Positions 1-8,209 of a stretch of 38,216 nucleotides of DNA are shown in pieces. Source of the stretch: a bacterium (GTDB lineage Bacteria > Myxococcota_A > Bradymonadia > UBA7976 > UBA1532); NCBI GenBank assembly GCA_030427205.1, contig JAUHXC010000072.1, positions 1-38,216 of the forward strand, in the 5' to 3' direction. The notes under the pieces were generated by a model. The model was not told the DNA's origin. It saw nothing but the letters and a program-made list of their open reading frames with translations, and ran no database searches. The number at the start of each line of letters is the position of its first letter. Position 1 is the stretch's first letter. A program made the position numbers and the translations under genes.

Positions 1-1151
1 TCGGCGCAGAACTCGGGGTCGCAGAGCGGGGTGCAGACGCCGCCATCGCAGGTCTCATCCGGGCCGCAGGGGGCGCAGGCGACGCCGCCGGTACCGCAGC
101 GCTGCTCGTCGCGATCGCCTTGGATGCAGACGCCGTTCTGGCAGCACCCATCGGGGCAGAACTCGGCGTCGCAGAGGGGGATGCAGACGCCGCCGTCGCA
201 GATCTCGCCCGGGCCGCAGGGGGCGCAAGCGGCGCCGCCGGTGCCGCAGCGCTGCTCGTTCCTATCACCGACGAGGCACATCCCGTCGGGTGCGCAGCAG
301 CCGCTGGCGCAGTTCGCCGGGCTGCAGCCCTCGCGGCAGAAGCCAGCGTCGCACACCTGGCCGGCGGGGCATGGCGCGCACTGAGCGCCGCCGGCGCCGC
401 ACTGCTGGGCGTCGCGGTCGCCGGTGACACATGTCCCGTCCGGCAGGCAGCACCCCTCGATGCACGAGTCGCGACCGCAGCCCGCGGCCGGCTCGCAGAC
501 CCCCGCCACGCAGTCCTCGCCCCCTTCGCACGGCGCGCAGGCGGCGCCGCCGGATCCGCAGCGCTGCGCGTCCCGATCGCCGAGCAGGCAGACGTCGCCC
601 GCGCAGCACCCATCGGCGCAATTCTCCGCATTGCACGGGCTCTCCACGCATACGCCGTCGTCGCACCGCTCGGTCGCGGCGCAGGCGACGCACTGCGCGC
701 CGCCGCTGCCGCAGCGCGCGTCGCCGCGGTCGGCCACCAGGCAGGGGCCGCCGGGCGCCGGGCAGCAGCCGGGGCAGGTCAGCTCGCCGCAGCCCACGTC
801 GCGACAGACGCAGTCCTCGCAGACCTCGAACTCACCGGCGCAGTCGCCATCGAACTCGCACTGCTCGCCCTCCACCCGTTGGCCGTCGCCGCAAATGCCC
901 ACGCAGCGACAATCGTCGCCGCACCGCTCGCCCTGCGCGCACGGCTGCGGGTCGCCGTCGCAATCCTCGTCGCCGTTGACGACCCCGTCGCCGCAGACCG
1001 GCGGCGCGGCGTCGATCGCCCCGTCCAGCACGGCGTCGACGGTGGCGTCGCTCGGCGGATCGGCCTCGTCGTCATCACAGCCCACGATGCCCACCACGAG
1101 TGATGCCAGCAGCACCACGAGCCAGCACCCGGTCGATATCCGGTCGCCCAT
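1..1151 (-). CDS. Cys-rich repeat lipoprotein, C-terminus beyond left edge
   Basis: Partial gene: the start is at 1151 and the frame stays open to base 1. GGGGAG lies 3 bases upstream of the ATG. A short N-region and a hydrophobic stretch end in the lipobox IVGC, so a lipid-anchored envelope protein is predicted. An Asp/Ala-rich linker follows. From about residue 125 come five complete Cys-rich units of roughly 40-50 residues and the start of a sixth. Each unit has a GCC pair, a GDRD-like turn, CGxGGAxC, CxPC and a final GVC. The spacing suggests small disulfide-bonded modules like those in many myxobacterial surface proteins. No catalytic domain is visible, so a structural or binding role is inferred. 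Near-identical units suggest expansion by duplication. It faces a 22-bp repeat array upstream. Confidence 0.85.
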   Translation of the reverse strand, partial: MGDRISTGCWLVVLLASLVVGIVGCDDDEADPPSDATVDAVLDGAIDAAPPVCGDGVVNGDEDCDGDPQPCAQGERCGDDCRCVGICGDGQRVEGEQCEFDGDCAGEFEVCEDCVCRDVGCGELTCPGCCPAPGGPCLVADRGDARCGSGGAQCVACAATERCDDGVCVESPCNAENCADGCCAGDVCLLGDRDAQRCGSGGAACAPCEGGEDCVAGVCEPAAGCGRDSCIEGCCLPDGTCVTGDRDAQQCGAGGAQCAPCPAGQVCDAGFCREGCSPANCASGCCAPDGMCLVGDRNEQRCGTGGAACAPCGPGEICDGGVCIPLCDAEFCPDGCCQNGVCIQGDRDEQRCGTGGVACAPCGPDETCDGGVCTPLCDPEFCA

Positions 1152-1189
1152 GTTCTCCCCCTTCGCGCGTTCGACCCTATTGTGCCAGT

Positions 1190-1206
1190 TTCGGGTGTAC
1201 TGACTA
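1190..1206 (-). promoter_or_regulatory. Possible operator motif upstream of the Cys-rich lipoprotein
   Basis: Read on the minus strand, this stretch contains GTACACCCGAAA about 40 bases before the 1151 start. A very similar motif precedes the cytochrome c lipoprotein (29829-29846) and the lipoprotein at 22852 (22918-22935), where it forms an inverted repeat of TTCGGG and CCCGAA. A TAGGGT hexamer downstream could be a -10 element. Sharing by three lipoprotein genes hints at a common regulator or sigma factor; this is inference from three sites. Confidence 0.3.
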
Positions 1207-1220
1207 CAGCCCCCGGCGAT

Positions 1221-1317
1221 CGGTCGGCAGGCGCGGTCGGCAGGCGCCAACCACATGTTCGGCAGGTGCCAACCGCATGTTCGGCAGGTGCTTCGGCAGG
1301 TGCCAACCACATGTTCG
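1221..1317. repeat. 22-bp direct repeat array
   Basis: Three nearly complete copies (1234-1257, 1258-1279, 1292-1317) and two partial copies (1221-1233, 1280-1291) of a unit reading TTCGGCAGGTGCCAACCACA followed by TG. Each unit contains the imperfect inverted repeat TCGGCA-GG-TGCCAA, as expected for an iterated operator. The array lies 70-170 bases upstream of the lipoprotein start at 1151 and is noncoding on both strands as judged here. The rest of 1152-1408 shows no gene. Confidence 0.75.
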
Positions 1318-1408
1318 AAAACGAGGATCGACATGCGGCTGACGGTTTTTGGGTGATTCGGGGCAGATTTGATCGCGAGGGGAGCTCTGTCGCCAAGGTT
1401 TTGACGAA

Positions 1409-3442
1409 TCAGGCCCGCCCTGTAGCCCGCTTCGCGTATTTCGCCCGCAAGACCCGGCGCATCACCTTGTTCGACGCCGTGCGCGGAAGCGCGTCGATCA
1501 CCCAGACATCGTGCACCTTGAACAGCGGGTTCAAGTCGCGTCGGATGGCGCGCTGCATATCGCCCTTCAACGCGTCCGCCGGCCGCGGCGCACCATCGGG
1601 CACGACCACCAGCACCAGCTGCGACGGGCCGCCGCCCGCCGGGTCGTGGGCGATGGCGGCGACCTCGTGCACCCCGTGCACCGCGCACGCCCGCTCGAGC
1701 TCTGCGGCGCTGATCTTGATGCCGCCCAGGTTCATCGCGTCGTCGGCTCGCCCCTGCGCGCGATAGTAGCCGCCGCCCAGGTGGGCCATCCGATCGCCGT
1801 GTCGGCGCAGGGTCTCGCCCGTCGGACCCGCGGGCATGCCGGCGAAGTAGACCGCGTGGTGGTCCTTGTTGAGCAGGGTCTGGCTCGTGCCGAACATCGG
1901 CGCCACCAGCCCCACCTCGCCCTCGTCGGCCCACTCGCCGTCGTCGCCGATCAAGACGAAGCGGCAGCCGATGGCCCCCGTGCTGAAGGTCGATGGCGCC
2001 TGGGGCTGCATGCGGCTGCCGCAGATATAGCCGCCGCCGATCTCGGTGCCGCCGCAATACTCGATCACCGGCGCGTAGCGGGCCCGGGCCATCAGCCACA
2101 GCATGTCGTCGGCGTTGGACGCCTCGCCCGTCGAGCTGAAGCAGCGCACGGCCGTCCAGTCGAGACCGCGCGTCGTATCGTGGGTGCGCCACGCGCGCAC
2201 CAGGCTCGGCACGACGCCCAGCATGTTCACCCCGGCGTCCTGCACGAACTCACAGAAGCCGCGCCCGCCCGGGCTGCCCTCGAAGAGCGCGATGGCCCCG
2301 TCGTTGAGCAGGCTGGCGTAGATCAGCCACGGGCCCATCATCCAGCCCAGGTTGGTGGGCCAGGCGACCACGTCGCCGGGGCGCAGGTCGTGATGCGCCC
2401 ACCCGTCGGCGGCGGCTTTGATCGGCGTCAGGTGGGTCCACGGGATCGCCTTGGGGGTGCCGGTGGTGCCCGACGAGAACAGGATGTTGCTCGGGTCGGC
2501 GGCGTCGGCCACATGGGCCTCGAACGGACCGTCGTCGACAGCCCCGGCCAGGAAGTCGGCCCACGAAATGTCGCCGTCGCGCAGCTCGACGGCCAGCGTA
2601 TCGCCCGCCGGCATCACGACCGCCTGCGGCGCGTCCGCCTCGACCACGCGGGCGTAGAGCGGCAGCGTCTTGCCGCCCCGTGGGATCACGTCCTGGGTGA
2701 AGATGCCCGCCGCGTGCGCGATCTCGAGCCGGGTGCGGATCTCCTTGGGCGAGAAGCTGTCGGCGATCGAGACGACGACCCCGCCCGCGAGCACGATGCC
2801 CAGGTAGATCCAGACCGAGTCGGCGGTCATCGGCATGTCGACCGCCCAGGCGTCGCCCGGCTTCAGCCCGCGGGCCCGCAACGCCCGGGCGACCCGCTGC
2901 GCCCGGGTCTTGATCTCACCCAAAGTGAAGCGGTCGAGCGCCGGCTGCCCCTCCCGACCGCGGATCAACGCCACGCGGTCGAGGTCCCGCCGGTGGAAGC
3001 ACGCCTCGGCCGCGTTGAGCCGCATGCCGCCGAACCAGACCGGGTCATGGGCCTCGCCCGTCAGCACCCGCTCGGCGCGGGTCACCGGATCGATGTTCAG
3101 CGCCGCCAGCGCCTTCTGCCAGAACCACTCGGGCTCGTCGAGCGAGCGGCGGTGGATCGCGGTGAAGTCGTCCCCCAGCGCGGCGATGCGGGCGGCGGCG
3201 CGCTCCTCGGCGGTCGGGCTCCAGGCCGGCGGCGGGCCGAAGGTGGCGGGCCAGTCGGCGAAGACCGCCGCGAAGAGGCCCGCGTGCAGCGCGTGGTCGT
3301 CGGCGGGGGTCAGCAGCGTGCGTGAGATCTGCCGCCAGCGATCCTCGGCGGGGGCGTCGCTCTTCGCGGCGGCGGTGATGGCCGCGCGGCGTTCGGGATC
3401 GGCGACGTGGGCGTCGAGCAGGGCTGCGAGGGCGTCGGACAT
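1409..3442 (-). CDS. Acyl-CoA synthetase (AMP-binding, acetyl-CoA synthetase-like)
   Basis: A 677-residue adenylate-forming ligase, expected to activate a carboxylic acid with ATP and join it to CoA in the cytoplasm. An N-terminal segment around residues 90-115 (FWQKAL) resembles the acetyl-CoA synthetase N-domain. The AMP-binding P-loop FSSGTTGTPK is at 322-331, NLGWMMGPW follows, and GGTEIGGG marks the adenylation core. Near the C-terminus SNKVMRR supplies the expected catalytic lysine (K659). The start at 3442 is preceded by GGAG at a good distance; upstream in-frame starts would run into the neighbouring spacer. Length and motifs fit the acetoacetyl/acetyl-CoA synthetase branch, but the substrate cannot be read from sequence. 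It lies 94 bases downstream of the RNA methyltransferase gene and may be cotranscribed with it. Confidence 0.9.
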   Translation of the reverse strand: MSDALAALLDAHVADPERRAAITAAAKSDAPAEDRWRQISRTLLTPADDHALHAGLFAAVFADWPATFGPPPAWSPTAEERAAARIAALGDDFTAIHRRSLDEPEWFWQKALAALNIDPVTRAERVLTGEAHDPVWFGGMRLNAAEACFHRRDLDRVALIRGREGQPALDRFTLGEIKTRAQRVARALRARGLKPGDAWAVDMPMTADSVWIYLGIVLAGGVVVSIADSFSPKEIRTRLEIAHAAGIFTQDVIPRGGKTLPLYARVVEADAPQAVVMPAGDTLAVELRDGDISWADFLAGAVDDGPFEAHVADAADPSNILFSSGTTGTPKAIPWTHLTPIKAAADGWAHHDLRPGDVVAWPTNLGWMMGPWLIYASLLNDGAIALFEGSPGGRGFCEFVQDAGVNMLGVVPSLVRAWRTHDTTRGLDWTAVRCFSSTGEASNADDMLWLMARARYAPVIEYCGGTEIGGGYICGSRMQPQAPSTFSTGAIGCRFVLIGDDGEWADEGEVGLVAPMFGTSQTLLNKDHHAVYFAGMPAGPTGETLRRHGDRMAHLGGGYYRAQGRADDAMNLGGIKISAAELERACAVHGVHEVAAIAHDPAGGGPSQLVLVVVPDGAPRPADALKGDMQRAIRRDLNPLFKVHDVWVIDALPRTASNKVMRRVLRAKYAKRATGRA

Positions 3443-3536
3443 CGGGAGCTCCGCGGGATCGTGCGCTGGGATGACTGCGCCGTGATGATACAGCACCCCC
3501 GGCCGATGTGGCGGGTCGATGCGCGCCGCGCTGGGC

Positions 3537-4322
3537 TCAGCCGAGGCCCAGCTTGCGTCGCACGATCGCCGGCGCCGCGCGGTGGTCGGCCAGCAGCCAC
3601 TCGGCGAGCAGCGTCTGCTGGCGCGCGGGGTCGAGATCGCCGCGCACACCGCCTTGCTCAGCCAGACGCGCGCGGACCCGAGCGGTGTGCGCGGCGAGGG
3701 TCATGCCGACGCTGACCGAGACGTTGAACGACTCGCAGAAGCCATACATCGGGATGCGATAGACGACGTCGCAGGCGGCCATGGTCTGCGGACGCAGGCC
3801 CTCTTTCTCGTTGCCGAACAGCACCATGATCGGGCGGTCGGCGGGCAGCTCGGCCAGCGTGCGATCACCCCGCGGGCCGGCGCCGCAGATCAGCATGTCG
3901 CGCGCGCGGGCCCAGCGGATCAGGTCGTCGCTCGTCGGCACCCGATGCAGCGAGATCCAGCGGTGGGCGGCCATGGTGATCTTGCGGTGCGGGCCATCGT
4001 CTTCGGGCTCTGGCGCACCCTGGGGCAGCGCGTCGGAGGCCGCGCCCGGATCGTCGAGCGGGTAGTCATGGCGCAGCTCGACCGCGACGGCGTCCTGCAG
4101 GCCCAGCGCTTCGGCGGTGCGCAGGCAGGCGTGCCCGTTGTGGGCGTGGTGCAGGTCTTCGATGCCCAGCGCCACCGAGCCCAGCCGGTGATCGAGCACC
4201 CGTCGCATGCGCTCGAGGCGGCCGTCGGTGACGTGGGGCGCGAGCGCCTCGATCACCGCCGCGGCGGGCAGCGAGCGCCCTTCGAAGTGAATCGTCGCGC
4301 CGTCGTCGGCCTGCCGGCTCAT
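3537..4322 (-). CDS. TrmH-family RNA 2'-O-methyltransferase
   Basis: A 261-residue SPOUT-class methyltransferase that should transfer a methyl group from S-adenosylmethionine to a ribose 2'-OH in tRNA or rRNA. The three SpoU motifs are present: N62 to R68 (motif 1), GNEKEGL at 170-176 (motif 2) and GFCESFNVSVS from 194 (motif 3, the knot that binds AdoMet). Size and the C-terminal extension fit TrmH, which makes Gm18 in tRNA, better than RlmB, but the target base is inferred. The ATG at 4322 is chosen because AGGAGG lies five bases before it; the much longer open frame upstream of it is the antisense shadow of pckA. It is divergent from pckA. Confidence 0.9.
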   Translation of the reverse strand: MSRQADDGATIHFEGRSLPAAAVIEALAPHVTDGRLERMRRVLDHRLGSVALGIEDLHHAHNGHACLRTAEALGLQDAVAVELRHDYPLDDPGAASDALPQGAPEPEDDGPHRKITMAAHRWISLHRVPTSDDLIRWARARDMLICGAGPRGDRTLAELPADRPIMVLFGNEKEGLRPQTMAACDVVYRIPMYGFCESFNVSVSVGMTLAAHTARVRARLAEQGGVRGDLDPARQQTLLAEWLLADHRAAPAIVRRKLGLG

Positions 4323-4480
4323 CTCATCCTCCTGCTGCGCGGGCGTTCTACCCGAAGCGGAAGACGCCCGCCAGCGGGCCGAGCCCGTCGCCGCGCGCCG
4401 GCCGCCGGCCGCGCCGTGACGGCCCGGTGAAAAAGCGGCGTCGCTCACATGTGGGTGCCTCCCCCTGTCTGCGGGCCCTG

Positions 4481-4489
4481 TGCTAATCT
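4481..4489 (+). promoter_or_regulatory. Putative extended -10 promoter element for pckA
   Basis: TGCTAATCT matches an extended -10 (TGN then TAATCT). It lies about 50 bases before the pckA start in the 219-base divergent spacer (4323-4541). No clear -35 hexamer is seen at the usual distance. The same TGNTANNNT pattern precedes the genes at 18111, 26538 and 33576. Confidence 0.4.
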
Positions 4490-4541
4490 GCCGCCCTTTG
4501 AAATCGTGTAGAAGAAGCACGAGATAAAGAAGCGAGGCGAC

Positions 4542-6209
4542 ATGAGCCAGATCACCGACGGCCGCCGATTCACCGACGCCCGTGAACTCCTCAGCGGGCA
4601 CGACATCCGCCCCGCCGGGCTGGTCTACCGCAACCTGGACGTCGACAGCCTCTATCAGGCGGCGGTTCAGCGGGGCCAGGCGCAGGTCATCGCCAACGGC
4701 GCGCTGCTTCAGGATACGAGCCCCTTCTTCGGCCGGGCGGCGAAGTCGTCGTTCTACGTCAACGACCCGGATGTGCGCATCGCCGGCCGCAGCCTCGACG
4801 ATCTCATCGCCTGGGGCGATCCGGCCCAGAACGAGTTCGACAACCTGCCCATCGCGCCGGCGGTCTACCAGCGCCTGCGCAGCCGGGTTATCGAGCACCT
4901 CTCCGGCGACGGCGACCTCTACATCACCGACGCCTGGAGCGCGCGCACCCCGGCCAGTCGCCTCGGCGTGCGGGTCATCACCAGCCGCCCGACGAGCGCG
5001 CTCTTCGCCCGCAATATCTTCCTGCGGCCCACCGCCGACGAGCTGGTCGGCTTCAAGCCTGCGTGGACGATCCTGCACGCGCCGGCGGTCGAGGCCGAGG
5101 CGGCCGACGGCACCAACGGCAAGGCGTTCGTGATCACCGACCTCGCCGGCTCGCTGACGATCATCGGCGGCACCCGCTACCACGGGCAGATCAAGAAGAG
5201 CATCTTCGCGGTGCAGAACTTCCGGCTGCCGCTCGCCGGCATCCTGACCATGCACGCCGGGGCCAGCGAGGGCGACGGCGGGCGGGCGGCGATCCACGCC
5301 GGGCTGTCGGGCACCGGCAAGACGACGCTGTCGAACACCGGCCACCCGGTGGCCGACGACCAGATCGTCATCGAGATCGAGAGCCCCGACGCCGACGCGG
5401 TCATCTCCAACATGGAGGGCGGTCAGTACGCCAAGACCGAGAACCTGCGCCGCGACAAAGAGCCCGAGACCTACGACGCGATCCGCTACGGCACCACCGC
5501 CGAGAACATCGCCGTCGACGGCGAGGGGGTCGCGCGCTACGACGACACCCACATCACCGCCAACGGCCGGGTGGGCTACCCGCTCGAGTTCGTCGACACC
5601 GCCAAGGCCAGCGGCACCAGCGGCGCGCCCCAGGCGATCACCTTCCTGACCGCCGACGGCTTCGGCGTGCTGCCGCCGCTCGCCCGGCTGACGGTGGACG
5701 GGGCCAAGTTCCACTTCGCCGCCGGCTTCACCAGCAAGATGCCGGGCACCGAGCAGGGCATCACCGAGCCCAAGCCGACCTTCTCGGCGTTCTTCGGCAA
5801 GCCGTTCATGCCGCTCAAGCCGGCCTACTACACCGATCTGCTCGCCAAGCTGATCGCGGTGCACGGCACCGAGGTGTGGCTGGTCAATACCGGCTGGCTC
5901 GGGCCGGCCACGCCCGATCGCGGGCGGGTCGACATCCTGGTGAGCAAGGCGATCATCAACGCGGTGCGCGACGGGCAGGTCGACCTCAGCGACGACAACT
6001 TCGTCTACGATCCGGTCTTCAAGCACCACGTGCCCAAGGCGGTGCCCGGCGTCGAGTCGAAGGTGCTCGACCCGGCGAACTTCTGGGCCGACGGCGCGGC
6101 CTATGCCGCCGCGCGCGACAAGCTGGCAGGCATCTTTCAGGGCGCCATCGCCAAGCTGCCCGATGTGCCCGAGGCGGTCATCCAGGCCGGCCCGGCGCCC
6201 CGCGGCTGA
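4542..6209 (+). CDS. pckA: Phosphoenolpyruvate carboxykinase (ATP), divergent
   Basis: A 555-residue enzyme predicted to convert oxaloacetate and ATP to PEP, CO2 and ADP, the entry to gluconeogenesis. The kinase-1a P-loop GLSGTGKTTLS is at 254-264. Other family blocks are IKKSIF (218-222), TMH at the end of the metal site, MEGGQYAKT (291-299), the GRVGYP arginine (R343), FLTADGFGVLPP and AGFTSK..GTE. The kinase-2 region keeps the two aspartates (ADDQIV, 271-276) but lacks the usual DDEHGW His and Trp, and the N-terminal RSPKDKY-like block reads GRAAKSSF. It is therefore a diverged branch that keeps most phosphate- and metal-binding residues. It is a single gene, ending 13 bases from the convergent response regulator gene. 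AGGCG lies just before the ATG. Confidence 0.9.
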   Translation: MSQITDGRRFTDARELLSGHDIRPAGLVYRNLDVDSLYQAAVQRGQAQVIANGALLQDTSPFFGRAAKSSFYVNDPDVRIAGRSLDDLIAWGDPAQNEFDNLPIAPAVYQRLRSRVIEHLSGDGDLYITDAWSARTPASRLGVRVITSRPTSALFARNIFLRPTADELVGFKPAWTILHAPAVEAEAADGTNGKAFVITDLAGSLTIIGGTRYHGQIKKSIFAVQNFRLPLAGILTMHAGASEGDGGRAAIHAGLSGTGKTTLSNTGHPVADDQIVIEIESPDADAVISNMEGGQYAKTENLRRDKEPETYDAIRYGTTAENIAVDGEGVARYDDTHITANGRVGYPLEFVDTAKASGTSGAPQAITFLTADGFGVLPPLARLTVDGAKFHFAAGFTSKMPGTEQGITEPKPTFSAFFGKPFMPLKPAYYTDLLAKLIAVHGTEVWLVNTGWLGPATPDRGRVDILVSKAIINAVRDGQVDLSDDNFVYDPVFKHHVPKAVPGVESKVLDPANFWADGAAYAAARDKLAGIFQGAIAKLPDVPEAVIQAGPAPRG

Positions 6210-6222
6210 GCCAGACCGACGC

Positions 6223-6852
6223 TCAGCGCAGGTTCTCGTCCACGAGGCCGGTGCGGATGGCATAGCGGGTCAGTCCGGCCACATCACCGATGCGCAGCTT
6301 GTTCATGATGCGCGCGCGGTGATGCTCGGCGGTGCGCGGGCTGATGCCGAGGATGGCCCCGATCTCCTTGCTGGTATGGCCCTGGGCGATGAGCGTCAGC
6401 ACCTCCCGCTCGCGGCCGGTGAGCGGATCGGCGTCGGCCGAGCGCTGAGCGCCCGGCGAGAGGTAGTCCTCACCGGCGGCCACCGCGCGGACGGCGTCGA
6501 GCACGTCCTTGACCCCCGATCCCTTCAGCAGATAGCCGTTGGCCCCGGCGTCGAGCGCGCGCTTGACCCACACCGGGTCGTGATACATCGACAGCACCAC
6601 CACCCGCGGCGGGGTCTCCTCGTCCTGCAGTCGCTTGATGACCTCGAGCCCCGACAGGCCGGGCATCGCCAGATCGCACAGCACCACGTCGGGGCGCAGC
6701 TCGAGGATCTTCTCCAGCGCGCTGCGGCCGTCGCCCGCCTCGCCGATCACGTGCAGGTCGTCGGCGGTCTCGAGCAGGGCCACCAGACCCTGGCGCACGA
6801 TGGTGTGGTCCTCGACCACGAATACGCGGATCGGGCTCTCGGTGTTGCTCAT
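6223..6852 (-). CDS. NarL/FixJ-type response regulator
   Basis: A 209-residue two-component output protein. The receiver domain (1-125) has the acidic pair in VVEDH, phospho-acceptor D60 (LCDLAMP), S88 and K110 (YLLKG). A LuxR-type helix-turn-helix follows from about residue 142 (LTGREREVLTLIAQGHTSKEI, then a recognition helix with ISPRTAEHH). It should bind DNA when phosphorylated, most likely by the histidine kinase encoded 103 bases upstream. GGAG precedes the ATG at 6852 with good spacing. The gap to the kinase holds short GATGNCATC-like repeats, which may be a site of regulation or an mRNA structure. Confidence 0.95.
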   Translation of the reverse strand: MSNTESPIRVFVVEDHTIVRQGLVALLETADDLHVIGEAGDGRSALEKILELRPDVVLCDLAMPGLSGLEVIKRLQDEETPPRVVVLSMYHDPVWVKRALDAGANGYLLKGSGVKDVLDAVRAVAAGEDYLSPGAQRSADADPLTGREREVLTLIAQGHTSKEIGAILGISPRTAEHHRARIMNKLRIGDVAGLTRYAIRTGLVDENLR

Positions 6853-6875
6853 CGGTGTTCTCCGTACAGGCGTCT

Positions 6876-6935
6876 CATGTCATCAGAGAGGGTGTCATCG
6901 AGCGTTCGTGCCATCGGGCGGTGATGCCATCCATC
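6876..6935. repeat. GATGNCATC short repeat cluster between kinase and regulator genes
   Basis: Four copies of a degenerate GATGNCATC unit occur within 60 bases: ATGTCATC, GTGTCATC, GTGCCATC and GATGCCATC. The perfect unit is an odd-centred palindrome (GATG-N-CATC). The same unit is clustered at 25142-25231 and 32529-32649. Function is unknown. Confidence 0.5.
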
Positions 6936-6955
6936 AAGAGGCCAACGCGCATCGC

Positions 6956-8209
6956 TCAAGCCTCCACGGGCAGCCAGGCGACGACCCGGGCGCCGCCGGC
7001 GGTGCCATCGGAGCGGGTGCCCGGCTCCAGATCGAGGTAGCCGCCGGCCCGCTCGACCCGCTCGCGGGCCCCGAGCAGCCCCAGCCCGCCGCCGCCTTCA
7101 CCCGGCGCGTCGGCGCCATTGAATCCGCGGCCGTCGTCTTCGACCTCCAGCCGCCAGCCGTCGTCCGCCGGGCCGAGGGTGATGCGCACCCGCGCGGCGT
7201 CGGCGTGGCGGGCGACGTTGGTCAGGGCCTCCTGGCAGACGCGGAACAGCACCTCGGCGGCGTTGGCGTCGGGCTGAACCGACTCGAGCGCGAGCTCGAC
7301 CTCGAGCCCCGCCATCGCCGCCCAGCTGCGGGCGTGGCTGTCGATCGCGTCGAGCAGGCCCAAGGCGTCGAGGGCCGGCGGGCGCAGGTCGTGGGCCAGC
7401 CGGCGCACGGCCTCCACCCCATCGTCCACCGCCGCCAGCGCCGCGGTCAGGTGCGCCTGATGCGCGCCGGCGAGCGCCGCCTCGAGGGCCGTCAATCGCA
7501 GCCGCAAGCCGGTGAGCACCTGCCCCAGATCGTCGTGCAGATCGCGGCTGATGCGCGCCCGCTCTTCCTCCTGCACCGCCATCAGCCGCGCGCCGAGGGC
7601 TTGAAGCTCGGTCTCGCGGCGGCGCAGCTCGGCGGTGCGCGCCTCGACCCGGGCTTCGAGCGACGCGTTGGCCTCTACGAGCGCGCGCCACAGCTCGGCG
7701 TTGCGCTCATCGCCCCGGCGAACCGCCGCCAGCGGCAAGAAGAACAGCCCCGCCGCCAGCGCCAGGCCGACCAATGGCGCGCCGATCCAGACCGCGACCG
7801 GGCCGCGCGGGGCCGGCAGCTCGACGCGGATGCGCCCGATGGGCCGCGCGCCGCGGCGCACGACCGCCCAGCCGCCCACCGCGTCCGGGTGGGGCTCGCC
7901 GGCTTCGTAGATCGCCGGGTGGCTGTGCGTATCGAGGCGGACCCGCGCGTCGACCGGCGGGCCGAGCAGCGGCGCCGCCAGCGCGTCCAGGGTCAGGCGA
8001 TCGTACGACCACAGGGTGGGCCGGGTGCGGGCGAGGCCCTCGATGCGATCGGCCAGCTGGCGAGCCCAGGCGGTGGCTTCACCCGCCCGCTCGGCGACGA
8101 CCTGCCGGGTGTAGAAGAACGGCACGACGCCGCCGACGACCGCGCCGGCGAGCAACGCCAGCGGCAGCATCCGTCGGGCGAAGCGCCCCGCCAGCGGCGC
8201 GGGCTTCAT
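6956..8209 (-). CDS. NarX/DegS-type sensor histidine kinase
   Basis: A 417-residue membrane sensor kinase. Transmembrane helices lie at about 14-33 and 137-160, enclosing a roughly 100-residue periplasmic sensor region of unknown ligand. A coiled-coil linker (165-215) leads to a HisKA_3 dimerisation helix with RDLHDDLGQ (H225 as phospho-acceptor) and a C-terminal ATPase domain with N-box CQEALTNVARH, G1 box EDDGRGF and the GLGLLGARERV loop. It should phosphorylate the NarL-type regulator encoded downstream. Its ATG overlaps the stop of the upstream binding-protein gene in an ATGA, so the two are translationally coupled. This suggests that the lipoprotein helps present the signal. Confidence 0.93.
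   Translation of the reverse strand: MKPAPLAGRFARRMLPLALLAGAVVGGVVPFFYTRQVVAERAGEATAWARQLADRIEGLARTRPTLWSYDRLTLDALAAPLLGPPVDARVRLDTHSHPAIYEAGEPHPDAVGGWAVVRRGARPIGRIRVELPAPRGPVAVWIGAPLVGLALAAGLFFLPLAAVRRGDERNAELWRALVEANASLEARVEARTAELRRRETELQALGARLMAVQEEERARISRDLHDDLGQVLTGLRLRLTALEAALAGAHQAHLTAALAAVDDGVEAVRRLAHDLRPPALDALGLLDAIDSHARSWAAMAGLEVELALESVQPDANAAEVLFRVCQEALTNVARHADAARVRITLGPADDGWRLEVEDDGRGFNGADAPGEGGGGLGLLGARERVERAGGYLDLEPGTRSDGTAGGARVVAWLPVEA

Noticed and set aside
120..1103. Long plus-strand open frame opposite the Cys-rich lipoprotein
   Set aside because: Low-complexity Ala-rich translation; the minus strand gives a lipobox, a ribosome site and ordered Cys repeats.
3537..6263. A 908-codon minus-strand open frame covering pckA
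   Set aside because: Only its last 261 codons show a real protein (the TrmH-like methyltransferase). The rest is the antisense shadow of pckA in GC-rich DNA, with no ribosome site.
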